Positions 9,965-18,431 of a DNA stretch of 45,240 nucleotides are shown here, in pieces (position 1 is the stretch's first letter; each line of letters opens with the position of its first letter). Location: the NCBI GenBank assembly GCA_949289995.1, contig CASEQE010000060.1:1-45240 (forward strand). The letters are read 5' to 3'. Position numbers and translations under genes: made by a program. This DNA comes from an uncultured Peptococcaceae bacterium. Its GTDB lineage: Bacteria; Bacillota; Dehalobacteriia; UBA4068. Below the pieces are notes generated by a model. It worked only from the letters and a program-made list of their open reading frames with translations, ran no database searches and was not told the DNA's origin.

Positions 9965-10341
9965 TTTTAATGGATGTTTATAATGGTTAGGGCAAACGGC
10001 TGTGCTTGTATGTGTATATCCTAATTATATGTGATTATATGTGGATCTTTTATCTAAATTATGTCGTTAAGAATTCAGATGCATCAGGATAAGAAGATTT
10101 TTTTGCTTAAAAATAAATCAAACACAAAAACTATGTATATGGATATATTTTGGCAATAACTCTTATGAGAGGAAAGAAATTATGAACTAGCAGATTCATA
10201 AAAAACTGAAAATATATATTGGCTTGGCTGTTACAGGCGATGAGGGGAAACAGCGACTTTTGCTGCTGACGGATTTGGGCGAGGGGAATGTAAATGTTTA
10301 TATTTTTATATGGTTAAAATGCAAAAGGGCGTATCGGAACA
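9965..10341. other. AT-rich region with a broken reading frame
   Basis: No intact gene. At 10182 an ATG sits correctly after AGAGGAAAG, but codon 3 is TAG (10188-10190). The same frame is then open for 58 codons to a TAA at 10365-10367, reading through segments such as IYIGLAVTGDEGKQRLLLL. I do not recognise the product. It may be a decayed gene or chance. Confidence 0.35.
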
Positions 10342-10569
10342 TTGTGGAAATGTACGATTCGGTTTAACGGAATGATATGCGGTAGGTGCGAAACTCATAT
10401 AAATGCTAGGGTACGCCAAAATTTTTTGGTAAATCAGTTTCCTTCTGCGTATCGCGAAGGAAAAACGATGATGATTAGCGAAGATGAAATAGATAAGAAT
10501 CATTTGCATGCAGCTATTACCGCTATGTAATATGAAAAGGTGGAGATACAAAAAGAAATCAGGCGGTAA
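10342..10569 (+). pseudogene. Heavy-metal-associated (HMA) domain protein remnant
   Basis: The frame from 10342 reads like a small HMA copper-chaperone-type protein: CTIRFNGMICGRCETHINA carries the metal-binding CxxC, and ISEDEIDKNHLHAAITAM matches the family's second half. It is interrupted by TAA at 10528-10530. The same frame then continues YEKVEIQKEIRR to a second TAA at 10569, which is what a normal C-terminus of the family would look like. There is no ATG start; the only in-frame candidate is a TTG without a good ribosome binding site. Both defects suggest a pseudogene. It lies just upstream of the divergent metal-type operator region. Confidence 0.6.
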
Positions 10570-10679
10570 AAAGCTTTCTTTCAACGCGAAATAAATGAAT
10601 AAAGAAAAATGAATGATAAAATGCCAATCATCAATAAGAGAACTCGTATGACTGATGATAGCAGATGGCGAAAATAGCA

Positions 10680-10706
10680 ACGTTTGCTTTCAGTAAACGT
10701 CTTTTT
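10680..10706 (+). terminator. Possible weak terminator after the HMA remnant
   Basis: ACGTTT (10680-10685) pairs with AAACGT (10695-10700) across a 9-base loop, followed by CTTTTT. The stem is short and AT-rich, so this is weak. Confidence 0.35.
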
Positions 10707-10820
10707 GCTAACCGGCAGGCGCATGTTGCAAATGGCGTTATTTTGGCTAGCGGAGTGTGCAGACGAAAACTGCAGTATGGATATGTATGACAAATTGCAA
10801 GCGGGGAGAGTGGGGGGTTA

Positions 10821-11618
10821 TTGAAAGGGCATTGGCAAAAGGGGATGTGCAAAACCAATGGGATTCATATCGCCTATACGAGAACCGGCGGCGATAGACC
10901 GCCCCTTGTATTATTACATGGTTTGTTTGCTAGCGGCTTATGCTGGTTGGAGGTAGCCCGTAGTTTGGAAAGCCAATATGACGTAATTATGCCGGATGCC
11001 AGAGGGCATGGACACTCCAGCGCTCCAGCCTCCGGCTACCGATATACCGATCACGCAGAGGATATCGCAGGTTTGATCCAGACCTTGCGGCTAGGTTCGG
11101 TTATTTTGCTAGGCCATTCCATGGGCGGTATGACCGCGGCTTTGACGGCTAGTCGTTGGCCGTATTTATGTAGCCGGTTAATTTTGGAAGATCCTACGTT
11201 TCTTAGCGTCGAACGGCAGCGGCAGGTTTGGGATAGCGATATTATGGAAAAACACCGGCAGATACTGCATAGTCCCTTAGCGGATATTGCCGCTCATATT
11301 CGGCAGCGACATCCCCAGCGAAGGGAGGAACTGATTCGTCAGCTGGCTGAGGCACGCTTGCAAACTTGTTGCGCAGCCTTGCATGTGCTTATGCCGCCGA
11401 ACCCAGACTATAAACAATTAATGCGAAAAATCGATATGTCTTGTTTGTTGCTTTTTGGCGATGCAGGGGTAATATCTTGGTCCGTTGCCCAAGAATTGCA
11501 GCATATGAATCACAAATTAAAAGTGCAGCAAATTGCTGCTGCCGGTCATGGACTCCATTTCGATCAAGTAGAACGTTTTGTGCAAGCGGTGGAATCATTT
11601 ATCTGTTATGAGAGTTAA
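10821..11618 (+). CDS. Alpha/beta hydrolase
   Basis: 265 residues from a TTG start preceded by a GGGGAG/GGGGGG region; an ATG at 10845 is an alternative but its ribosome binding site would be too close. The oxyanion strand is LVLLHGLFASG, the nucleophile elbow GHSMGG has S100, and the catalytic His is in AAAGHGLHFDQ near the C-terminus. The acid is probably the Asp in LLLFGDAGVIS. This is the general fold of esterases, epoxide hydrolases and MenH-like enzymes; the substrate cannot be read from sequence. It stands alone, with poor-quality intergenic DNA on both sides. Confidence 0.88.
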   Translation: MKGHWQKGMCKTNGIHIAYTRTGGDRPPLVLLHGLFASGLCWLEVARSLESQYDVIMPDARGHGHSSAPASGYRYTDHAEDIAGLIQTLRLGSVILLGHSMGGMTAALTASRWPYLCSRLILEDPTFLSVERQRQVWDSDIMEKHRQILHSPLADIAAHIRQRHPQRREELIRQLAEARLQTCCAALHVLMPPNPDYKQLMRKIDMSCLLLFGDAGVISWSVAQELQHMNHKLKVQQIAAAGHGLHFDQVERFVQAVESFICYES

Positions 11619-12023
11619 AGGCAACGATCACATCCTTTGGTTCATTATATGGCGTTTGCTTATGGATAAACGTTTATCCGTGGGGATTTCAGCGTTGGAA
11701 GTATGAGATAGCAAATCCTAGCTATGTAACATAAGAAAAGTATACATTAGCGCCCATAGTCGTTCCATGATGTAGTATTGATCGGAGTTATTGTGTGTGC
11801 CGAAGATTTTATTTTGCCCCAGGTTCATCTGGCAGCACGATGTTGCTATGCAAGGCTTGTCTATTTTTGACGATAAAATAAAACAAGCGGGAATACAAAG
11901 CTAGCTGATAATGCTTTGTGGGGAGTGATTCTGGAGCTAACAAATTCGGGCAATGGTTTGTGTTTCAACCGAAGCCAACATAAGCGATTGATGCAGAAAG
12001 AAATGTATTATGTAAATAGCAAC
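11619..12023. other. Intergenic region without a recognised gene
   Basis: About 400 bases between the hydrolase and the transporter-operon terminator. It contains a perfect 16-bp palindrome without a loop, GGATAAACGTTTATCC, at 11664-11679. No frame here has both a ribosome binding site and recognisable protein content. Confidence 0.6.
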
Positions 12024-12070
12024 AAAAACCCCCAGGGCAGTTCACAAAGGATATGCCCTGGGGGTTTTTT
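12024..12070 (-). terminator. Terminator of the amino acid transporter operon
   Basis: A perfect 16-bp stem (12024-12039 with 12054-12069) with a 14-base loop. T-runs on both strands make it bidirectional; it ends the minus-strand operon 60 bases after the receptor gene. Confidence 0.88.
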
Positions 12071-12128
12071 ATTTACTTATGTAGCAGAAATTGCAATAGA
12101 TTAATAGGGTTGCCGGCTACAGTTTGCT

Positions 12129-13026
<898 letters not shown>

Positions 13027-13219
13027 TAAACCCTCCTTTTTCTATAGCCAGGGGCAATTGTACATAACGCCCCGAAAGCCCAAACGAAATAAAACGCTGC
13101 AAAATACTATCTTGCACGAACACGGCGCCACGCAACTCTAGTCTAGCCGTCGTTAAAGCGTTACGGAATGGTTTGATAGGAAATAGACTCTTAGGCAAAA
13201 GGCAAATTCATTTTTTTCT

Positions 13220-13249
13220 ATTATACACTATAGAGTATGGCGATTACAA
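13220..13249 (-). promoter_or_regulatory. Promoter of the receptor gene
   Basis: On the minus strand: TTGTAA (13249-13244), 18 bases, TATAAT (13225-13220). Transcription would start near 13213, leaving a leader of about 190 bases before the receptor ATG. The leader holds a GGGGC/GCCCC hairpin at 13052-13074 just before the ribosome binding site. Confidence 0.65.
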
Positions 13250-13289
13250 GCAAAAATGAATTATAAGAATTTTCTGTTAAATAGTTGGT

Positions 13290-14282
13290 TTATTTTCTTT
13301 GGTTTTGTCGCTGTTCTTTATCTTTTAAGATAAAGGACATGGCGTCCACCATAATTTGCGCTGCATAATGTGCGGTCATTTCGCACCAATCATAAGGAGG
13401 GGAGACTTCCACCATATCGAAGCCAACGACTTCTCCTTTGGCGCTGACGGCTTCGATAACCGGCGTAACCTCCTCATAGTATAGTCCGCCGGCTTGTGGG
13501 CTGCCGCAACCGTTTGCAATGGACATATCCAGGCAGTCTATATCGAAAGTGATATAATAGTTTTTGGCATCGGGGATTTGTTCGCACACGCCCTCGATTC
13601 CTAGGGAGCGAAACGTTTTTGGGGTAATAATTTTGCTACCGTAGGCTCGGGCATCAGCAAAGTCGCTGGGTTTGGAGGAGCCTATGCCCCGAATACCGAT
13701 TTGCATCATTTTGCCGATATGGTTCATTTCCGAAGCCCGGCGCATGGGGCTGCCTTGACCTTCCAAAATGCCTCCTGGCGCATAGGTAAAATCCATATGG
13801 GAATCAAATTGAATCACGCATAAATCTGAATAGCGGTCGAAGGCCCGCAAAACAGGAATGGTAATGGCGTGATCGCCGCCAATGACAAAAGGAATGGCAC
13901 CTTTGTCGAGAATTTTTCTTACGGCGGCTTCACAGGTTTTAAACGTTTGTTCATGGTAGGTATGCATAACGTCGATATCGCCGCAATCGACGATTTTCCA
14001 TTGAGGCCCCATGAAGGTAACGTCGCGCACCGGATCATACCAGCCTTCATAGCAATAGCCATTGTTGAGCGTCGAAGCGCTGCGTACGCCCCGAGGACCG
14101 AAACGACTGCCGGAACGTACGGCAGAGCCCATATCATAGGGGACGCCCAAAACGGCCACGTCCGCATCCAATTGTTCTAAATCCAAACAAAGAGGGGCCA
14201 TGATAAACGAAGGAATACCAATAAAAGAGTTTCGCATCATTTTTTTCTCATCTTCAGCATAGGGATAATTACGCATTTCCAT
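13290..14282 (-). CDS. Agmatinase/ureohydrolase family protein
   Basis: 330 residues of the arginase-agmatinase fold. The binuclear manganese ligands are all visible: His in GGDHAIT, the D-x-H-x-D set in FDSHMDF (Ser where most agmatinases have Ala), and the two Asp of DIDCLD. These enzymes hydrolyse guanidino compounds to urea and an amine; the exact substrate (agmatine, guanidinobutyrate, guanidine or other) cannot be decided. AAGGAGG lies nine bases before the ATG. It sits between the ABC ATPase and receptor genes on the same strand, which suggests its substrate is the transported compound or derived from it. Confidence 0.87.
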   Translation of the reverse strand: MEMRNYPYAEDEKKMMRNSFIGIPSFIMAPLCLDLEQLDADVAVLGVPYDMGSAVRSGSRFGPRGVRSASTLNNGYCYEGWYDPVRDVTFMGPQWKIVDCGDIDVMHTYHEQTFKTCEAAVRKILDKGAIPFVIGGDHAITIPVLRAFDRYSDLCVIQFDSHMDFTYAPGGILEGQGSPMRRASEMNHIGKMMQIGIRGIGSSKPSDFADARAYGSKIITPKTFRSLGIEGVCEQIPDAKNYYITFDIDCLDMSIANGCGSPQAGGLYYEEVTPVIEAVSAKGEVVGFDMVEVSPPYDWCEMTAHYAAQIMVDAMSFILKDKEQRQNQRK

Positions 14283-14353
14283 TATATGTCCGACCTCCTT
14301 GGCGAATGTATATATTTTTTATTTTGCAGACGTATGGGGAGAAAACAATTTTG

Positions 14354-14391
14354 GATAGGAAAACCAGCCGCTGGCGGCTGGTTTTCCTATC
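14354..14391 (-). terminator. Strong hairpin between the ABC ATPase and ureohydrolase genes
   Basis: Perfect 17-bp stem (14354-14370 with 14375-14391) with a 4-base loop, 20 bases after the ATPase stop. There is no T-run after the stem on the minus strand, only TTTT inside it. It may be a partial terminator or an mRNA-stabilising element that sets different levels for the two gene halves. Confidence 0.55.
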
Positions 14392-14410
14392 TTTATGTAG
14401 ACGTTTAAAA

Positions 14411-15208
14411 CTAATTTTTGTTGGAAAGCATTTTTTCCAAAAAAGCTTTGATGCGGGGATGTTCTTGATTGTTGAAGAATTCGTCCGGCGGGCTGTCGGC
14501 GACGATATTGCGATTATCCATAAAGATGACCCGATCGGAAATCTCTTTGGCAAAAGACATTTCATGCGTTACCACAATCATGGTCATGCGTTCTTCCGCT
14601 AGTTTTTTTATAACGTCCAAAACTTCGCCGATCAATTCTGGATCCAAGGCGGAAGTGGGTTCGTCAAAAAGGATAACATCCGGCGACATGGCTAAAGCTC
14701 TGGCGATAGCCACTCTTTGTTTTTGCCCGCCGGATAATTTGGAGGGATAAGCGTCATATTTATCGGATAGTCCTACTCGATCCAATTGCCGTTTTCCTAA
14801 AGCAATCGCTTCTTCTTTTTTTATCTTTTTTACGTGTATCGGCGCTTCAATCACATTTTGTAAGGCCGTCATATGGGGGAATAAGTTGAAATTTTGAAAA
14901 ACCATACCGGTTTTACCCAGGCTAGCTTTCACTTGCTGATTGGAGGCGACGGGATAGTCCGGCATATTTACCGATTCAATAATTGTGCCTTCAATTTCAA
15001 TGGCGCCCTCGTTGATCAATTCTAGTTTGTTGATGCAACGCAGGAGGGTACTTTTGCCTGATCCAGACGGGCCGATAACGGCGATCACTTCTCCTCGGTA
15101 TACGTTGAGATTGACCCCTTCCAATACATGTACGTCGCCAAAGCTTTTATGAATATTGATCATACGAATCATAACTTCCCGGTCGTTTTTCGTTTTCGTC
15201 AATTCCAC
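14411..15208 (-). CDS. Amino acid ABC transporter ATP-binding protein
   Basis: 265 residues, HisP/GlnQ type. Walker A is GPSGSGKST, the Q-loop is [12 protein letters not shown], the signature is LSGGQKQR, Walker B is [14 protein letters not shown] and the switch His is in VVTHEM. It powers uptake through the two permeases encoded just upstream on the same strand. The GTG start at 15208 follows GGGAGG; an internal ATG before [11 protein letters not shown] is less well placed. Confidence 0.95.
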   Translation of the reverse strand: MELTKTKNDREVMIRMINIHKSFGDVHVLEGVNLNVYRGEVIAVIGPSGSGKSTLLRCINKLELINEGAIEIEGTIIESVNMPDYPVASNQQVKASLGKTGMVFQNFNLFPHMTALQNVIEAPIHVKKIKKEEAIALGKRQLDRVGLSDKYDAYPSKLSGGQKQRVAIARALAMSPDVILFDEPTSALDPELIGEVLDVIKKLAEERMTMIVVTHEMSFAKEISDRVIFMDNRNIVADSPPDEFFNNQEHPRIKAFLEKMLSNKN

Positions 15209-15232
15209 GGTTTTGGCCTCCCTTACCTTAGA

Positions 15233-15889
15233 TTAAACATAAACCGAATATTTTTTCTCCAATTTATTAAACACTAAAACCAATATGGAGGAAACGAGTA
15301 GATAGAATACTAGAACCACGGCGAAAGCATCGACGCGTAAATCACCGATTACCAGCTCTCGGGCGCTGCGCAACAAATCGCCTAAACCGATGGCGGAAAC
15401 CAAGCAGGTATCTTTAAAGGCAACGATGACTTCGCTACAGGTTTGGGGTAAAATTTTGCGCACGGTTTGCGGAATGACCACCCGCAGCATGGTTTGTCCA
15501 TACGACATGCCCAAGGCCTTGCAAGCTTCATATTGTCCTTTATCCGTGGAAAGAATACCGCCGCGGACGATTTCCGTTTGATAAGCCACCACGCACAAAA
15601 TGAATACGGTGATGACGACCGTCATCGGTTCCAATACAATGCCCAGATATGGCAGACCAAAATACGCCAAATAGAGCTGGAGAATTAAGGGGCTGCCGCG
15701 AAAAATCCAAGTATAAACGTTAAGGATTTTTCTCAGCCATTTGGGGCCGGATACTTTGGCGATGGCGCAAAGGGTGGATAGCGGTAACATGACCACGACT
15801 ACGATCACCCACAGCTTTACGGTAAATTTCAAGCCGTTGAGGATGAGCGGCATGTTCTCTGCAATATAGTCGAAAAATCCTAATGGCAT
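15233..15889 (-). CDS. Amino acid ABC transporter permease
   Basis: 218 residues with the HisMQ-type permease pattern: several hydrophobic segments, the ILNVYTWIFRGSPLILQLY block, and the cytoplasmic EAA loop GQYEACKALGMSYGQTMLR that docks on the ATPase. It is homologous to the preceding permease (15907-16557), so the channel is probably a heterodimer. Only 24 bases separate it from the ATPase gene. Confidence 0.94.
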   Translation of the reverse strand: MPLGFFDYIAENMPLILNGLKFTVKLWVIVVVVMLPLSTLCAIAKVSGPKWLRKILNVYTWIFRGSPLILQLYLAYFGLPYLGIVLEPMTVVITVFILCVVAYQTEIVRGGILSTDKGQYEACKALGMSYGQTMLRVVIPQTVRKILPQTCSEVIVAFKDTCLVSAIGLGDLLRSARELVIGDLRVDAFAVVLVFYLLVSSILVLVFNKLEKKYSVYV

Positions 15890-15906
15890 ACGATCATCCT
15901 CCTTTT

Positions 15907-16557
15907 TTAATCATAAGCGGTGGCTTTTTTCTCCAGATAAGCGAAGACTTTTACCATAAAGCTGGTCAGTAATAAGAAAATAATGAAGGCGATAATGTAG
16001 GAAACAATGCGAAAATCCCGATTGGCGATAATCACCGCTGTACGGGTGACGTCCATTAGATTGATTACCGATACCAAAGCGGTATCTTTAATCAGGTTAA
16101 TCGCTTCGTTGCATGTAGGCGGTAAGGCGATACGGAAGGATTGGGGAATAATGACCCGCAACATGGTTTGCGGATAGGACATACCCAAAACTTTACAGGC
16201 TTCATATTGTCCTTTATCCACTGAGCCGATGGCAGCGCGCATAATTTCCGTTACATAGGCGGACATATTCAGACAAAACACGCCGGCAGCCGCCAAAAAT
16301 TTTGGTAGATTAATACCGATTACCGGAAAACCGTAAATGACGATAAATAATTGCAATAGCAACGGCGTGCCCCGCCAAGCCCAAGTATATACGTTAAGAA
16401 TCCATCGTACCGGTTTGGGACCCATGAGCTTGAGAATGGCGAAAATAACGCCCAGAGGTAATACAAGAATCAATGAGGCAAAATACATTTCCAGCGTTGT
16501 GCCAAGTCCTATCATCATTTGCGGTAAAATCGTGGTAACATAGTCGAGTAAAGCCAT
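15907..16557 (-). CDS. Amino acid ABC transporter permease
   Basis: 216 residues, first gene of the transporter operon. It has the same architecture as its neighbour: ILNVYTWAWRGTPLLLQLF, the EAA loop GQYEACKVLGMSYPQTMLR, and PPTCNEAINLIKDTALVSV. Membrane protein forming half of the translocation path for a polar amino acid. AAGGAAGTG precedes the ATG. The two permeases look like products of an old duplication. Confidence 0.94.
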   Translation of the reverse strand: MALLDYVTTILPQMMIGLGTTLEMYFASLILVLPLGVIFAILKLMGPKPVRWILNVYTWAWRGTPLLLQLFIVIYGFPVIGINLPKFLAAAGVFCLNMSAYVTEIMRAAIGSVDKGQYEACKVLGMSYPQTMLRVIIPQSFRIALPPTCNEAINLIKDTALVSVINLMDVTRTAVIIANRDFRIVSYIIAFIIFLLLTSFMVKVFAYLEKKATAYD

Positions 16558-17305
16558 AGAATCACTTCCTTAGTTTGGATTCTTATTTATTCTTATACTT
16601 ATAGACATAAACCTGTTCTCACAGGTTGCTGCTACCAATGGCTATAGGCGAAGCGCCGAACAGTCTGCTGGCGGGAGAGACGTCCTGTCGATATCCAGTA
16701 TTTGTTGTGGACGGCGTGTATTGCCATAAGGCTGGCAAAGATCAATCGACAATCGCCAGCTGATCCAAGTTCCAGATATACCGCCATACAGGCTGCGTCT
16801 CGATAAGCGGTTTGCCTGTAGGTCTAAAAACCTGCGCTACGGTTTTGGCATATATTTATCCAAAAAAGTATCCAAAAAAGCCGGAGTGTTCATAAACTTG
16901 GAACGACGATAGGTGTTTTTTCTTTTCTTCCCCCCCCCTTTTTTGGCTTTTGTTCGTTACAGCCGCTGCCATATATGTATTATTGGCAAAAAAACAAATT
17001 GGCTGAATTGAATAACATTATTTTTCCCCATTATAAAGCATTGTTGGCAAATATGCAACTATAAAGTTAAAAAGATATCTTAATAAAGCGTAGTTTGCCC
17101 CCGTTTGTTTACCGCAGACTTTTCCCTAGCAGGTGGCGAAATTCTATAGTACGGTGTTTTTATCAGCTTGTGCAGGGAAAAAACGGTCGAATTACCTATG
17201 GTTTTGCCCTGCACAAATATTCAGACGGCATAACATTGGAAAAGAAAAAAATCCTGTTGTACAAAGGCGAAATAGAGACGCCAATGAAAAATGTTTTCAA
17301 ACCCC
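16558..17305. other. Long intergenic region with many inverted repeats
   Basis: About 750 bases separating the divergent transporter and arginine operons. The part from 16611 to 16860 is richer in GC than the rest and packed with inverted repeats: ACCTGT/ACAGGT (16611-16626), GGCG/CGCC (16647-16657), TTGCCA/TGGCAA (16721-16738), GCTGGC/GCCAGC (16731-16760) and TACAGGC/GCCTGTA (16787-16820). It could be a structured leader of the minus-strand transporter operon. A C9-T6 homopolymer tract lies at 16930-16944. No known riboswitch consensus or credible gene was recognised. Confidence 0.5.
17285..17299. promoter_or_regulatory. Probable ArgR box 1 of argC
   Basis: TGAAAA-ATG-TTTTCA, a perfect dyad resembling the ARG box (TGAAT-N4-ATTCA). 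Its centre is about 21 bases from that of box 2, the usual spacing of paired ARG boxes. Confidence 0.5.
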
Positions 17306-17334
17306 TTGAATTTTTATGCAAATAGTTATATAAT
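17306..17334 (+). promoter_or_regulatory. Promoter of argCJBD
   Basis: TTGAAT (17306-17311), 17 bases, TATAAT (17329-17334). The predicted start near 17341 gives a leader of about 27 bases, too short for attenuation. Confidence 0.85.
17307..17320. promoter_or_regulatory. Probable ArgR box 2 overlapping the argC promoter
   Basis: TGAATTTTTATGCA matches the ARG box TGAAT-N4-ATTCA with one mismatch. It covers most of the -35 element and the start of the spacer, where bound ArgR would block RNA polymerase. Confidence 0.6.
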
Positions 17335-17367
17335 GCCAATATGCTGTTGCTGGGAGGAGATAGAATT

Positions 17368-18417
17368 ATGATAAAAGTTTCGATTATCGGCGCCGCCAGC
17401 TATGCAGGCGGAGAATTGATCCGATTGCTTTTGGCACATAAAGAGGTGGAAATTGTCCATCTTACCGGTAATACTTATGCCGGACAAGATATTTGCGCCG
17501 TTTTTCCCTATTTGCAAGGTGGGATTCAGCGTGAAATTATTGCATTGACTCAAGAAAACCAAAGGCAAATTATTGCAGATAGCGATTTATTGTTTTTAAT
17601 TATGCCTCATGGCCAAGCTTCTGGAATGGCGAAAGACATTCTGGCTGCCGGCAAAAAGGCGATTGATATCGGCGCCGATTTTCGTTTTGCCGACGCCGGC
17701 GTATACGAGCAATGGTATAAAGTAAAACATCAGGCTCCGGAACTGCTGCAAGAGGCGGTATACGGTTTGCCGGAATTATACCGTAAACAGATTGCGGCGG
17801 CACGTTTGGTGGGGAATCCGGGATGTTATCCTACCGCTACGATTTTGGGAACCTATCCTTTGCTAAAGGCTGGATTGATCAAAGATAATAGCGTGATTAT
17901 CGACGCCAAAAGCGGTATTTCCGGTTCCGGACGTACGCCTAGTTCGCTGAATATCTATGCAGCGGCATCGCAAAATATGAAAGCCTATGCCGTAGCCGGA
18001 CACCGGCATACGCCGGAAATTGAAAGAATTTTTAGCGATATTTCCGGTAATGCGCAAGTGATTAATTTTACGCCCCATCTTACGCCTATGATACGCGGTA
18101 TTCACAGCACGATATATGCGGATTTGCGACAATCGATTGATGGAGAAGAACTGACCCGTCTATATAAAGAGGTTTATGCCGGCGAAACGTTTGTACGTGT
18201 TCATGATCACGGTTCTTGGCCGGAAAGCAAATGGGCTACGGGTAGCAACTTATGTCATATCGCCGTGACGGCAGATCAACGTAGCGGCCGTGTAATCGTA
18301 TGTTCAGTGATTGATAATTTGCTCAAAGGTGCGGCGGGACAAGCTATACAAAATATGAATTTAATGTGCGGTTTTGCCGAAGATACGGCCTTGCCGTTAA
18401 CGCCGGTGTATCCGTAA
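17368..18417 (+). CDS. argC: N-acetyl-gamma-glutamyl-phosphate reductase
   Basis: 349 residues. It reduces N-acetylglutamyl phosphate to the semialdehyde with NADPH, the third step of ornithine synthesis. The N-terminal dinucleotide-binding start reads VSIIGAASYAGGELIRLL, the catalytic Cys is C153 in GNPGCYPTA, and a conserved HRHTPEIE-type motif follows (GHRHTPEIER). The ATG at 17368 has GGGAGGAG at the right distance; a start nine codons upstream would coincide with the transcription start. First gene of argCJBD. Confidence 0.96.
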   Translation: MIKVSIIGAASYAGGELIRLLLAHKEVEIVHLTGNTYAGQDICAVFPYLQGGIQREIIALTQENQRQIIADSDLLFLIMPHGQASGMAKDILAAGKKAIDIGADFRFADAGVYEQWYKVKHQAPELLQEAVYGLPELYRKQIAAARLVGNPGCYPTATILGTYPLLKAGLIKDNSVIIDAKSGISGSGRTPSSLNIYAAASQNMKAYAVAGHRHTPEIERIFSDISGNAQVINFTPHLTPMIRGIHSTIYADLRQSIDGEELTRLYKEVYAGETFVRVHDHGSWPESKWATGSNLCHIAVTADQRSGRVIVCSVIDNLLKGAAGQAIQNMNLMCGFAEDTALPLTPVYP

Positions 18418-18431
18418 AAGGAGGGAAGAAT

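Noticed and set aside
10666-10788. A 40-codon frame between the HMA remnant and the hydrolase
   Set aside because: It has an ATG but no ribosome binding site and no recognisable content.
11916-12104. A 62-codon frame spanning the transporter-operon terminator
   Set aside because: Much of the translation comes from the terminator stem; no independent support.
16558-16870. Guanidine, lysine or glycine riboswitch, or T-box, before the transporter operon
   Set aside because: None of the conserved core sequences of these elements is present, though the region is rich in inverted repeats.
17095-17325. A 76-codon frame upstream of argC
   Set aside because: No ribosome binding site or recognisable content; it overlaps the argC promoter and the ArgR-type boxes.
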